This document shows positions 17,922-28,131 of a DNA stretch of 36,424 bases, piece by piece. Under the pieces are notes generated by a model. That model was not told the origin of the DNA, made no database searches, and was given only the letters and a program-made list of their open reading frames with translations. The stretch is from Bordetella parapertussis (GTDB lineage: Bacteria > Pseudomonadota > Gammaproteobacteria > Burkholderiales > Burkholderiaceae_A). The stretch's first letter is position 1; each line of letters opens with the position of its first letter. The DNA is taken from positions 1-36,424 of the forward strand of contig CAMDMC010000016.1 in the NCBI GenBank assembly GCA_945901825.1. Direction: 5' to 3'. Position numbers and translations under genes: made by a program.

Positions 17922-19169
17922 GTGAACCAACAGGCCTCCATGGTTGCTGCTGGGGTTCCAAGAGGGCTGCTCTTTTTTACCCTTGCCTTAGGCTTTGCCA
18001 GTGGACTGCCACTGGCATTGTCGTCTGGCACCCTACAGGCCTGGCTCACCGTCGAGGGTGTGAACCTCACCACCCTTGGCTGGCTCACCGTACTGGGCGT
18101 CCCCTACACCTACAAATTCGCCTGGGCCCCGGCGCTCGACCGCTTTCAGCTTGGCGGAAAAAGAGGGGGCCGACGGCGCGGCTGGCAGGTTTTTCTTCTT
18201 TTGGCACTTGCTGCAAGCACCTGGGCGCTCTCGCTTGCCGAACCCATGGCGCCCAACGGCCTTATCTATATCTCCGTTATAGCCCTCCTGCTCGTCATCT
18301 TCTCAGCAAGCTTTGACATCGTCTTTGACGCCTGGCGGGCGGAATCGTTAACCCCCGAGCAACGAGGACTTGGGGCGGCCTGGTCGGTGATTGGCTACCG
18401 TCTCGCCATGCTGGTCTCGGGTGGTCTTGCACTTATGCTTGCCGACCTCTACCTGGGCTTTGCCGGGGCCTACCAAGTGATGGCAGTCATTCTTGTTGGG
18501 CTTGCACTACTTGCCATCTTTGTGCCCGAACCCTCCGAAACAAACCCGCCCAAGAGCCTGCGCGAGGCGGTTGTCGAACCCTTTAAAGAGTTTTTCAGTC
18601 GCAAGGCCGCCATTGCAGTGCTTGGCTGCATCGTGCTCTACAAACTCGGCGATGCCTTTGCAGGAAGCCTGTCAACAGCCTTCCTTATTCGCGGCGCCGG
18701 ATTTTCCGCAGCCGAGGTGGGCGCAGTAAACAAAGGCATGGGCCTTCTTGCCACCCTGATTGGCGGACTTGCCGGGGGGCTGCTTATTGCTCGGCTTGGG
18801 CTCTGGCGGTCGTTGTTGTTATTTGGATTTCTTCAGGCCGTTACCAACCTGGGCTTTTGGTGGCTCGCGGTGCAACAGCCCCCAAGCCTGCTTGAGATGA
18901 CCCTGGTCATTCTGCTTGAAAACCTGGCAGGTGGCATGGGAACCGCCGCCTTTGTCGCTCTTCTCATGAGTCTCTGCGATCAACGCTTCACAGCCACTCA
19001 GTTTGCATTGCTTTCGGCCTTGGCCTCGGTGGGACGGGTCTGGGTGGGGCCTATTGCAGGGCACGCGGCAACTGACTACGGATGGCCAAGTTTTTTTCTG
19101 GGCTCCTTCGTGGCCGCGCTACCAGGCCTCTGGCTTGTCTGGCGGCTACGCCTTGAGCTTCGACTTTAA
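17922..19169 (+). CDS. ampG: AmpG-like muropeptide permease (MFS)
   Basis: AmpG imports anhydromuropeptides from the periplasm for cell-wall recycling. The 415-residue protein is a major-facilitator transporter with the family signature PYTYKFAWAPALDRF (about 61-75), preceded by SGLPLALSSGTLQAW in the first segment and followed by FDIVFDAWRAE. Hydrophobic segments continue to the C terminus; the length suggests about 12 rather than the 14 of E. coli AmpG. The start is GTG, with AAGGGG about six bases upstream; an ATG six codons later is possible. Its last 24 bases overlap the convergent gatB. Slt, encoded in this window, produces its expected substrate. Confidence 0.88.
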   Translation: MNQQASMVAAGVPRGLLFFTLALGFASGLPLALSSGTLQAWLTVEGVNLTTLGWLTVLGVPYTYKFAWAPALDRFQLGGKRGGRRRGWQVFLLLALAASTWALSLAEPMAPNGLIYISVIALLLVIFSASFDIVFDAWRAESLTPEQRGLGAAWSVIGYRLAMLVSGGLALMLADLYLGFAGAYQVMAVILVGLALLAIFVPEPSETNPPKSLREAVVEPFKEFFSRKAAIAVLGCIVLYKLGDAFAGSLSTAFLIRGAGFSAAEVGAVNKGMGLLATLIGGLAGGLLIARLGLWRSLLLFGFLQAVTNLGFWWLAVQQPPSLLEMTLVILLENLAGGMGTAAFVALLMSLCDQRFTATQFALLSALASVGRVWVGPIAGHAATDYGWPSFFLGSFVAALPGLWLVWRLRLELRL

Positions 19170-20627
19170 TGCCTGTGTAACGGCTGATGGGTTGGCCTTG
19201 CCCTGTGATTTTTTCATCACCTGACCCACCATGGCGTTTAAGGCCTTGTCCTTGCCCGCCTTAAACTCCTCCACCATCTTGGGATTTGCCGCAATCACTT
19301 CCTCCACCCAGCCGTCAATTTGGCCGGTGTCTTGAACCTGATGAAGGCCTTGCGATTCTATTAGGCCATCCACGGTCTGCTGGGGGTCTTGCCACAGCTG
19401 GCCAAACAAATCGCGGGCCATCTTCGACGAAATCGTTCCGTCCTCCAGGCGCTGAAGCAGTGAAGCCAAACGCAAGGGCGTCACAGGCGCCTGGGCGTAG
19501 CCAAGGCCTTCGGATCGATTCAAGAAGGTTGAAAGGTCGGCGGCCATCCAGTTCACGACAAGCTTGGCTGCCTTGTCTGCCGAGAGCGAACAGAGGCTTG
19601 AAAGGGCGGCAAGGGTCTGCTCAAAATAAAGAAGCGCGTCGCGGCCGGATGTGATGAGGCCCGCATCCTGAACCGACAGGCTGAACTGCTCCACAAGCTT
19701 TGAGCGTGCCTGCTCGGGAAGAACGGGCATGGACTGCCGAACCTGGTCGATGGTCTTCTCATCAATAAAAAGCGTGGGCAGGTCGGGGTCTGGGAAATAC
19801 CGATAGTCGTGGGCATCTTCTTTGGAGCGCATCGGCCGGGTCTCATCGCGATCGGGGTCAAACAGCCGAGTCTCTTGACGAACCTGCCCTCCTGACTCAA
19901 TCAGCTCAATCTGGCGTGCGGCCTCGTATTCAATCGCCCGCTCAAGGAAACGAAAGGAGTTGATATTTTTAATTTCACAGCGGGTGCCAAAGGCCTGGCT
20001 GCCCTTGGGCCTGACCGAAACATTGGCATCGCACCGAAACGAACCTTCTTGCAAATTGCCATCGCAAATGTCCATCCAGGTAACCAGGCCGTGAAGGGCC
20101 CGGGCGTAGGCGGCCGCCTCTTGGGCCGAACGCATAACGGGCTCGGTGACAATTTCAAGCAAGGGTGTGCCTGCGCGGTTTAGGTCAATGCCCGAGGTCT
20201 GGGGCGCAAGCCCTGCCAGGCCCTCGTGAATTGACTTGCCCGCATCCTCCTCCAGGTGGGCGCGGGTTAACTGCACGGTCCTTTCAGAGCCGTCAGGAAG
20301 GCTAAAGGACAGGCTCCCACCTTCAACCACAGGCAGTTCAAACTGGCTAATCTGGTAGCCCTTGGGGAGGTCAGGGTAGAAATAATTTTTGCGGGCAAAA
20401 ACAGAGCGGCGTGCAATCTTGCCGCCAACGGCAAGCCCGAAACGAATGGCGCAGTCAATAGCGCCCAGGTTGGGAGTCGGCAGAACCCCGGGAAGGGCAA
20501 GGTCGATGGGGTGCGCCTGCGTGTTGGGCTGCGCCCCAAAGGTCGTGGGGGCAGGTGAGAACATCTTGCTTTGAGTTTTAAGCTGCGTATGGGTCTCAAG
20601 ACCGACAACAATCTCCCAGGTGGTCAT
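19146..20627 (-). CDS. gatB: Asp-tRNA(Asn)/Glu-tRNA(Gln) amidotransferase subunit B
   Basis: GatB is the kinase and tRNA-binding subunit of GatCAB, which turns misacylated Glu-tRNA(Gln) and/or Asp-tRNA(Asn) into Gln-tRNA or Asn-tRNA. The 493-residue protein begins with [12 protein letters not shown] and has [36 protein letters not shown] and [10 protein letters not shown], all strongly conserved. The C-terminal YqeY-like tail ends with [13 protein letters not shown]. It starts in an ATGA overlap with the end of gatA and is the last gene of gatC-gatA-gatB. Its 3' end overlaps the ampG-like gene on the other strand by 24 bases. Confidence 0.97.
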   Translation of the reverse strand: MTTWEIVVGLETHTQLKTQSKMFSPAPTTFGAQPNTQAHPIDLALPGVLPTPNLGAIDCAIRFGLAVGGKIARRSVFARKNYFYPDLPKGYQISQFELPVVEGGSLSFSLPDGSERTVQLTRAHLEEDAGKSIHEGLAGLAPQTSGIDLNRAGTPLLEIVTEPVMRSAQEAAAYARALHGLVTWMDICDGNLQEGSFRCDANVSVRPKGSQAFGTRCEIKNINSFRFLERAIEYEAARQIELIESGGQVRQETRLFDPDRDETRPMRSKEDAHDYRYFPDPDLPTLFIDEKTIDQVRQSMPVLPEQARSKLVEQFSLSVQDAGLITSGRDALLYFEQTLAALSSLCSLSADKAAKLVVNWMAADLSTFLNRSEGLGYAQAPVTPLRLASLLQRLEDGTISSKMARDLFGQLWQDPQQTVDGLIESQGLHQVQDTGQIDGWVEEVIAANPKMVEEFKAGKDKALNAMVGQVMKKSQGKANPSAVTQALKSKLKA

Positions 20628-22162
20628 GGCTGGGCTCCCGAGAGCTTTGGCGTCTGGTCATGAAAGTCGGTCGCCCTCTGAAAATGATCGGTAAGGGCAA
20701 GCATCTTGGCCTCTTCAAACCGCGGGCCAATCAGCTGCAAGCCCACGGGAAGACGACGACCGCCTTCGATGGATTCAAAGCCGCAGGGCATGGACATGGC
20801 CGGCAGCCCCGAGAGGCTCGCCCCAAGGGTGAAGATATCGGACAGATACTCCGCGAGCAGGGGGTTGTCTTTTGCCGCCTCAAGCGCAGGACTCTCGCCC
20901 AGTCGCCAGGCGGTTACAGGCGAGACTGGTCCGACAATAAAATCGCAACGCTCAAAGGCACGGTCAAAGTCCATGGCCACAAGCCGTCGGACCTTCTGGG
21001 CCTGCAGGTAGTAGGCATCGTAATAACCGTGCGAGAGCACATAACTGCCGAGAAGAATGCGGCGGCGAACCTCTGGCCCGAAGGCTTCGGTGCGGCTTAG
21101 GCAATAAAGCGAATCAAGATCAGTGGCCTTTTCGGACCGATGGCCATAACGAACCCCATCAAACCGCGACAAATTACTTGAGGCCTCGGCTGGGGCAATC
21201 ACGTAATAGGCGGGCAGCGAAAGCTCCGTGCGTGGCAGATCCACCTCCAGCGTCTCGGCCCCCAGACCCCGCAAGACCTTTAAGGCGGCTTCAATGGCCT
21301 TGGCCACGGCAGGCGAGGTCTGGTTCGAAAAATACTGGCTTGGCATACCCAGGCGCAGGCCTCGCAAGGGCTGCTCTGCGCTGGCGTCCTGCGTCATGGG
21401 CCTGCCCAAAAGCCTGGCGAAGTCCTCCGAAGGCTGATTCAGGCTGGTGGAGTCTTTCGGGTCAAAGCCCGCCATGGCCGAGAGCATCCAGGCGCAGTCC
21501 TGCGCTGTTCGCGCCATGGGCCCGGCCTGATCAAGGCTTGATGCATAGGCTACAAGCCCCCAACGCGAGACCCGTCCGTAGGTTGGTTTAATGCCAGTAA
21601 TGCCACACATGGCGGCGGGCTGACGAATCGAGCCCCCGGTATCGGTTCCCGTTGCAGCCGGTGCAAGCCCCGCGGCAATGGCCACGGCCGAGCCACCTGA
21701 AGACCCGCCTGGAATGCGATCGGTGTCCCAAGGGTTGCATGCCGGCCTGTAGGCGGAATGCTCATTGGCCGATCCCATAGCAAACTCGTCGCAGTTGGCC
21801 TTGCCCAGGCAGACCATGCCCACAGACTGAAGCTGATCAACCGCCTGGGCATTAAACGGGCTTTGGTAGTTTTCAAGAATTTTTGAGCCCGCCGTTGTAG
21901 GCCAGCCCTTGGTGACCAGAACGTCTTTGTGAATGACTGGAAGCCCCAGAAGCGGCGAACGTTGCTCGGGCGGGGTTTTCTCAAGCAGGCTCTGGCACTG
22001 TCGGGCTTGGCTAAGCGTGAGCTCGGGAATGACCGAAAGGCACGCCCCGAGGCTCTCATTTTTAAGGGCGGCCAGGTAATCCTGGGCAAGCTCTTCGACC
22101 GACACCATTCCAGAGTCCAAAGCCCGCCTTAGCTCCGATAGGGGCGAAAAACGAAATTCCAT
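20624..22162 (-). CDS. gatA: Asp-tRNA(Asn)/Glu-tRNA(Gln) amidotransferase subunit A
   Basis: GatA is the glutaminase that releases ammonia from glutamine for transamidation. It belongs to the amidase-signature family and the Ser-cisSer-Lys triad is visible: K79 in VIHKD, S154 in GGSSGGS and S178 in DTGGSIR, numbers that coincide with those described for Staphylococcus GatA. The protein has 512 residues, slightly longer than many members (about 485), with the extra spread over the C-terminal half. It lies 11 bases after gatC and overlaps gatB by four bases. Confidence 0.97.
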   Translation of the reverse strand: MEFRFSPLSELRRALDSGMVSVEELAQDYLAALKNESLGACLSVIPELTLSQARQCQSLLEKTPPEQRSPLLGLPVIHKDVLVTKGWPTTAGSKILENYQSPFNAQAVDQLQSVGMVCLGKANCDEFAMGSANEHSAYRPACNPWDTDRIPGGSSGGSAVAIAAGLAPAATGTDTGGSIRQPAAMCGITGIKPTYGRVSRWGLVAYASSLDQAGPMARTAQDCAWMLSAMAGFDPKDSTSLNQPSEDFARLLGRPMTQDASAEQPLRGLRLGMPSQYFSNQTSPAVAKAIEAALKVLRGLGAETLEVDLPRTELSLPAYYVIAPAEASSNLSRFDGVRYGHRSEKATDLDSLYCLSRTEAFGPEVRRRILLGSYVLSHGYYDAYYLQAQKVRRLVAMDFDRAFERCDFIVGPVSPVTAWRLGESPALEAAKDNPLLAEYLSDIFTLGASLSGLPAMSMPCGFESIEGGRRLPVGLQLIGPRFEEAKMLALTDHFQRATDFHDQTPKLSGAQP

Positions 22163-22173
22163 GGCGGGCAGGC

Positions 22174-22461
22174 TTATTCCACAACCCTGGGAACAATAAA
22201 GAACCCTTGGGCCACCTGGGGAGCATTGCGCATGAGTTCCTCACGGCTAGGCAGGTCTTGCGCAAGGTCTTGCCTTAGACGCAGAACCATGTCGTGTGGG
22301 TTAGCCATCGGCTCGAGCCCTTCGGTCGGTGCCTGACGAAGGGTGTCGGCCCATTTCACCATGGCATCGATCGCAGGCAGAATCCGGTCGTGGTCCTCCG
22401 CGGTCACCGATAAGCGGCTAAGCCGGGCAAGTTTGTCAAACTGGTCTTTAGAGAGCGACAC
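22174..22461 (-). CDS. gatC: Asp-tRNA(Asn)/Glu-tRNA(Gln) amidotransferase subunit C
   Basis: GatC is the small subunit that wraps around and stabilises the GatA-GatB interface. The 95-residue protein has the usual N-terminal LARLSRLSV (about 11-19), a middle MVKWADTL helix and the LRQDLAQD segment. The start codon is GTG, with GGAG some 12 bases upstream; no nearby ATG fits. It is the first gene of the gat operon and faces mreB across an 81-base spacer that contains two inverted repeats, so both promoters must lie there or overlap the coding ends. Confidence 0.93.
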   Translation of the reverse strand: MSLSKDQFDKLARLSRLSVTAEDHDRILPAIDAMVKWADTLRQAPTEGLEPMANPHDMVLRLRQDLAQDLPSREELMRNAPQVAQGFFIVPRVVE

Positions 22462-22475
22462 GTCAGAAAACTACT

Positions 22476-23586
<1,111 letters not shown>

Positions 23587-23601
23587 TCGGAGCCACGCGC
23601 A

Positions 23602-24555
23602 TTGGCTCTATCCCAAAGCCCTCCCGCCTTTTTCAGGCAAGGTCTCTCGGCCCGAATTAAACTGGCCATCGCTTTAACCGCTGCTGTTGCGGTGATGCAG
23701 CTCGACCGTCGCTTTGAAATTGCCTCGCCGCTGCGTCTAGGCGTAAGCGTTATTTTGTATCCAGTAAGCGAGGCGCTTCTCATGCCGCGCGACTTTGCCT
23801 ACTGGGCTGGCGAGAGGCTTCAATCGGTATCGCATCTCGCAAATGAAGTGGAGCGGCTTCGCGATCAGCAGACGAGTAACGCCCAGAGCCTTCTGCTTGC
23901 AAATCAACTTCGTAGTGACAACGACAACTTACGAAACCTACTGAATCTAAAGTCGAGCGCCTTTCCTGAAAGCAAGGCCGGTGAAATCCGGGCAAGCCTC
24001 AAAGACGGTCTAGCCCGAAAGGTTCTTATTAATCTTGGCCACGATCAAGGACTCTCGGTGGGTGACCCTGTCATCAACAGTGATGGTGTCGTCGGGCAGG
24101 TCAGTCGGGTATTCCCACTTACAGCCGAAATTCGACTGCTCTCCGATGAGCAGCTCTTCGTCCCCATTTTTCTACCGCGCAGTGGCGTGCGGGGTATTAC
24201 GCAAGGCGGCGGACAGGCCGATGAGTTTCGAGTGCGCTATGTGAATCTGGCCGCTGAGCTTGAAGAGGGCGACACGATTGTGACCTCGGGTCTCGATGGG
24301 CTCTACCCAGCGGGGCTTGCGGTGGGACGCGTCTCGGTGGTCGTGCCTGCAGCCCAGGGTCAGTTCCCAACTATCATCGCAATCCCTACGGCATCGGTGG
24401 CCCGTTATAAAGAAGTGCTTGTTATTCTTCGCAATGGAGGTGCGGGGCCAGCGCCGGTAGCGTCGAGCGCGCCACCAGCCCCCCTTGCCAGTGGCTCCAG
24501 CCCGGCGTCATCAGCAAAACCCTCAACCCCAGAGGCTGCAATTCAAAGACCATGA
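23602..24555 (+). CDS. mreC: Rod shape-determining protein MreC
   Basis: MreC is a bitopic inner-membrane protein linking MreB to the periplasmic wall enzymes and activating PBP2. The 317-residue protein has one membrane segment (about 19-33), a coiled coil (about 70-117) and a beta-rich domain with GDPVINSDGVVGQVSRV. It ends with a Pro-, Ala- and Ser-rich tail of about 35 residues, probably disordered. The start is a TTG: no ATG or GTG fits, and GGAG sits nine bases upstream (23589-23592), a convincing ribosome site. The stop overlaps the mreD start in an ATGA. Confidence 0.94.
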   Translation: MALSQSPPAFFRQGLSARIKLAIALTAAVAVMQLDRRFEIASPLRLGVSVILYPVSEALLMPRDFAYWAGERLQSVSHLANEVERLRDQQTSNAQSLLLANQLRSDNDNLRNLLNLKSSAFPESKAGEIRASLKDGLARKVLINLGHDQGLSVGDPVINSDGVVGQVSRVFPLTAEIRLLSDEQLFVPIFLPRSGVRGITQGGGQADEFRVRYVNLAAELEEGDTIVTSGLDGLYPAGLAVGRVSVVVPAAQGQFPTIIAIPTASVARYKEVLVILRNGGAGPAPVASSAPPAPLASGSSPASSAKPSTPEAAIQRP

Positions 24556-25088
24556 GACCTCCAACCATCATTGGCCGAGCCCCGAGCCTTCGCTTTATTA
24601 CGGGCACCATGGCTGCGGCCCTGGTCTTTAACTTCCTGCCCTGGGCGCCGAACTGGCCAGTACCCGACATGCTTGCCATCGTGCTGGTCTTCTGGAATAT
24701 TTTTCTACCAAGTCGTATTGGCCTCGCACCTGCCTGGCTGCTGGGGCTGGTCATGGATGTGCATCAGGGGGTTCTTTTGGGTCAGCATGCGCTTGCCTAT
24801 TCCATACTTAGTTATGGCGCCATTACCCTGCACCGACGCATCCCCGATTTCCAAGCCTGGGGGCAGGTAGCCCACCTCTATCCTCTTTTCCTTGTCTCAC
24901 TTGCCAGCGTCTTTGCCGTGCGCTGGATGGTAGAGGGCCTTGGGCCCGACAGTAGCCTGTTCATCCAGCCTGCGGCAGAGGCCTTGTTATGGGTCTTTAT
25001 TAGCCGCATGATTCAACTTGTCTTGCAACGAAAATCTCGACCAGGTCGAATGCGGGCACGAAAGCCTGTAAGTCCGGTGAAGACTTAA
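24552..25088 (+). CDS. mreD: Rod shape-determining protein MreD
   Basis: MreD is a small polytopic membrane protein of the Rod complex. The 178-residue product is mostly hydrophobic, with several likely membrane segments. It carries the WAPNWPVPDMLAIVLVFW and GLVMDVHQGVLLGQHAL segments typical of proteobacterial MreD, and a basic C-terminal tail (about 158-178) that probably lies in the cytoplasm. It begins in an ATGA overlap with mreC, and mrdA starts ten bases after its stop. Confidence 0.92.
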   Translation: MRPPTIIGRAPSLRFITGTMAAALVFNFLPWAPNWPVPDMLAIVLVFWNIFLPSRIGLAPAWLLGLVMDVHQGVLLGQHALAYSILSYGAITLHRRIPDFQAWGQVAHLYPLFLVSLASVFAVRWMVEGLGPDSSLFIQPAAEALLWVFISRMIQLVLQRKSRPGRMRARKPVSPVKT

Positions 25089-25098
25089 TTAAATCGCA

Positions 25099-26946
25099 AT
25101 GGAGTTCAGCAACCAGTCCAACTCAGACTTTCGACAAAGGGCCTCGTTTGCGGCACTGGCCATCACAATTGGGCTCGGGGCTTTGGCCATGCGTTTTGGG
25201 CAGATCCAAGTCTGGCAACACGAGGACCATGCGGCAAAAGCTGAAGAGAATCGCGTTGCTCTTTTGCCCATCCAGCCGCCTCGTGGACGCATCTTTGACA
25301 GACATGGCGAGACGCTTGCCCGCAACGATGCTGGCTTCTCTCTTGAAATTGAGCCTTTTCAGGCAAAGAACTTAAATCGAACGATTGAGGAAATTGGCAA
25401 AGTCATTGAGCTTAAACCGGCCGAAATAAGCCGCTTTAAACGTGCGGCGGCCGAGGCAAGGCGGTTCGACAGCATTCCCTTAAAAACCAAACTCACCGAC
25501 GAAGAGGTGGCCCGACTCGTAACCCGAGTCACCGAAATACCCGGGGTCAACATTCAACAACGGACTATTCGAAGCTATCCTTACGGTGACTCCTCGTCCC
25601 ATCTGCTCGGTCATATTGGCCGCATCTCGCGCACTGACCGCGAGAGACTCACCGAGGCGAACCTTCTCGAGGACTATTTCGGTCTTAGTCACATCGGCAA
25701 GCTGGGCATTGAAAAAAGCTACGAGAGTGACCTTAAAGGCGTTCCTGGTTTTCAGAAAATTGAAGTCACCGCAAGTGGTCGACTGGTGCGCGAGCTTGAC
25801 CTCAAGCCCCCCATACCGGGTCAAAACCTTCAGCTTTCGATCGACCAGGGTCTCCAGAAAATGGTGGAGGACGCCTTCATTGGCAGGCGTGGTGCGCTTG
25901 TGGCCATGTCGCCCACCACGGGCGAGCTCTTTGCCATGGTCTCTATGCCGAACTTCAACCCCAATGCCTTTGTTGACGGTATTGATCCCGACCTCTGGAA
26001 CCAGCTTAATCAGTCACCCGATGTGCCTTTGTTGAATCGGGCCTTGCGGGGTATTTATCCCCCAGGATCAACCTATAAGCCCTTTATGGCGGTAGCGGCC
26101 CTTGCCTCAGGAGCACGCACGGCAGACGAGGCCATTCAAGATCCAGGCTATTTCATGCTCGGTAATCACCGGTTTCGCGACTACAACCCCAAGGGCAACG
26201 GACGAGTCGATCTGAAAAAATCCATCGTGGTCTCAAGTGACACCTACTATTACAAGCTCGCCCATGACATGGGGGTCGATGCGATTTACAAGTTCATTTC
26301 GCCTTTCGGCTTTGGCCGCACTACTGGCATCGACATTGAAGGCGAGACGGCAGGCATCCTGCCCTCATCGGACTGGAAGCTCAAGCGATTCGGAAAAGAA
26401 TGGCTCACGGGCGAGACACCGTCCATTGGAATAGGCCAGGGCTACAACGCCTTTACAGTGCTTCAGCTGGTTCGCGCAACCGCGGCGCTTGCCAATGGGG
26501 GAAAGCTGCTACGGCCCCGTCTTGTGCGATCGGTTGAGAACTCCCAGACCGGTGAGCAGGTGGAGCTGCCGGCCATTGTTGATCGCAGGCTTGATGTCGA
26601 ACAGCAATGGCTCGACACCGTGCACGAGGCCCTTGTCGAAGTAAACCGATCGGGTACGGGCGCGCGCGTCATGGCCGGTGTTCCATACAGCGTTGCGGGG
26701 AAGACCGGTACCGCACAGGTTTTCAGTGTGAAACAGGGCGAGGTCTACGAGGAGGAAAAGGTCTCCGAGAGACTACGAGATCACTCCCTCTACATTGCCT
26801 ATGCCCCGGCCGAGAATCCAAAAGTGGCCGTGGCCGTTGTGGTCGAGAACGGAGGCTTCGGGGCATCGGCAGCTGCACCCCTGGCCCGCAAGGTTTTCGA
26901 TTACCTTTTGATCACACGGAAGAAAGAGGGGCGTGAGCTGCCATGA
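25099..26946 (+). CDS. mrdA: Penicillin-binding protein 2 (peptidoglycan transpeptidase)
   Basis: PBP2 cross-links new peptidoglycan during elongation, paired with the RodA polymerase. The 615-residue class B PBP has an N-terminal membrane anchor (about 15-32) and then a pedestal domain starting around PPRGRIFDRHG. The transpeptidase domain has the nucleophile motif STYK (S324-K327), SSD as the SxN/D motif (379-381) and KTGTAQ (535-540). It follows mreD by ten bases without a clear Shine-Dalgarno. It overlaps rodA by four bases, which fits the obligate pairing of the two proteins. Confidence 0.97.
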   Translation: MEFSNQSNSDFRQRASFAALAITIGLGALAMRFGQIQVWQHEDHAAKAEENRVALLPIQPPRGRIFDRHGETLARNDAGFSLEIEPFQAKNLNRTIEEIGKVIELKPAEISRFKRAAAEARRFDSIPLKTKLTDEEVARLVTRVTEIPGVNIQQRTIRSYPYGDSSSHLLGHIGRISRTDRERLTEANLLEDYFGLSHIGKLGIEKSYESDLKGVPGFQKIEVTASGRLVRELDLKPPIPGQNLQLSIDQGLQKMVEDAFIGRRGALVAMSPTTGELFAMVSMPNFNPNAFVDGIDPDLWNQLNQSPDVPLLNRALRGIYPPGSTYKPFMAVAALASGARTADEAIQDPGYFMLGNHRFRDYNPKGNGRVDLKKSIVVSSDTYYYKLAHDMGVDAIYKFISPFGFGRTTGIDIEGETAGILPSSDWKLKRFGKEWLTGETPSIGIGQGYNAFTVLQLVRATAALANGGKLLRPRLVRSVENSQTGEQVELPAIVDRRLDVEQQWLDTVHEALVEVNRSGTGARVMAGVPYSVAGKTGTAQVFSVKQGEVYEEEKVSERLRDHSLYIAYAPAENPKVAVAVVVENGGFGASAAAPLARKVFDYLLITRKKEGRELP

Positions 26947-28127
26947 ATGACCGCCGCGCTGACGACGGCTGGCGAGCCTTTTCGCTCTGGTTAAGGGGGC
27001 GCTTCTTTGCCATGGACCAGCCTCTGTTTTTTATCTTCATCGGCCTGGCGGGACTTAGTCTGCTTGCCGTTTACAGCGCGAGTCATGAGGAACCCGAACG
27101 TTTCTTCAACCATCTACGCAACCTTATTGTTGCTGGGTTCATCATGCTCATGCTTGCGCAGATTCCATCCACATGGCTGCAGAAAGTTGCCATACCGCTT
27201 TATGGGCTCGGCCTGGTTCTACTTCTTGCTGTTGCCCTTTTTGGTGACACCTCAAAGGGCGCTACACGCTGGCTCGACCTTGGCATTGCCCGCATTCAGC
27301 CTTCCGAAATTATGAAAATCGCCATGCCTCTCATGCTGGCATGGGTTGTCCAACAACGCGAGGGGCTGAAAACGATCGCAGACTGGCTGATTGTTGTGGG
27401 TCTTCTTGTCATACCCGTTCTATTTATTCTGGATCAGCCCGACCTAGGGACCGCCATTCTTGTCGCGGCCTCAGGTGTCTTTGTCCTCTATCTTGCGGGC
27501 ATGTCTTGGCGGCTCATTGCCATCGTAGTGGGAGGCGTTGGCATTGTTTTAATTGTCTTAGTGATTTTTGGTGACACCCTTTGCGCTGCAGGTGTCGACT
27601 GGCCCGGGATGAGGGAGTATCAGAAGCAACGTGTCTGCACGCTGCTGGACCCCCATCGTGACCCACTTGGAAAAGGCTTTCACATTCTTCAGTCCATGAC
27701 TGCCGTTGGATCCGGCGGTCTGTGGGGCAAGGGTTGGTTAAAAGGCAGTCAGGCCCAGCTTGACTTCATTCCGGAACGAGACACCGATTTTATTTTTGCT
27801 GGTTTTGCTGAAGAGTTCGGCTTTCTTGGTGCCGCGATTCTGGTGGTCCTTTACCTTGCCCTTATTCTTCGCGGACTCTGGATTTCACTTGGGGCACCCA
27901 CCCCCTTCGGCCGGCTTTTATCGGCAAGCCTTGCCTTAACCATCTTTACTTACGCCTTTGTAAACCTTGGAATGGTAACGGGCCTTCTTCCCGTGGTCGG
28001 TGTACCCCTTCCCTTCATGTCCTACGGAGGCACAGCTCTTATTACATTGGGCGTTGGACTCGGCCTCATTATGAGTGTCGCTCGCGACCGGTCTCAGGTT
28101 ACTCAAGGCTTCAGTCTTCAGGGTTAG
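26943..28127 (+). CDS. rodA: RodA, SEDS-family peptidoglycan polymerase
   Basis: RodA polymerises lipid II into glycan strands as partner of PBP2. The 394-residue polytopic protein has the SEDS features QPSEIMKIAMPL, DQPDLGTAIL, GKGFHILQSM and the extracellular loop FIPERDTDFIFA, whose D282 corresponds to the Asp essential for activity in E. coli RodA. PVVGVPLPFMSYGGTALI closes the family signature near the C terminus. The ATG overlaps the mrdA stop. Only four bases separate its stop from the aceK start, which is an unexpected neighbour. Confidence 0.96.
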   Translation: MNDRRADDGWRAFSLWLRGRFFAMDQPLFFIFIGLAGLSLLAVYSASHEEPERFFNHLRNLIVAGFIMLMLAQIPSTWLQKVAIPLYGLGLVLLLAVALFGDTSKGATRWLDLGIARIQPSEIMKIAMPLMLAWVVQQREGLKTIADWLIVVGLLVIPVLFILDQPDLGTAILVAASGVFVLYLAGMSWRLIAIVVGGVGIVLIVLVIFGDTLCAAGVDWPGMREYQKQRVCTLLDPHRDPLGKGFHILQSMTAVGSGGLWGKGWLKGSQAQLDFIPERDTDFIFAGFAEEFGFLGAAILVVLYLALILRGLWISLGAPTPFGRLLSASLALTIFTYAFVNLGMVTGLLPVVGVPLPFMSYGGTALITLGVGLGLIMSVARDRSQVTQGFSLQG

Positions 28128-28131
28128 GCCG

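Noticed and set aside
24435..24550. Repeat-like GC-rich stretch at the end of mreC
   Set aside because: It encodes a Pro/Ala/Ser-rich tail with irregular codons rather than a true tandem repeat; such tails are common at MreC C termini.
28075..28131. Earlier aceK start inside rodA
   Set aside because: The additional residues encode the shifted end of rodA; the family N terminus begins at the ATG at 28132.
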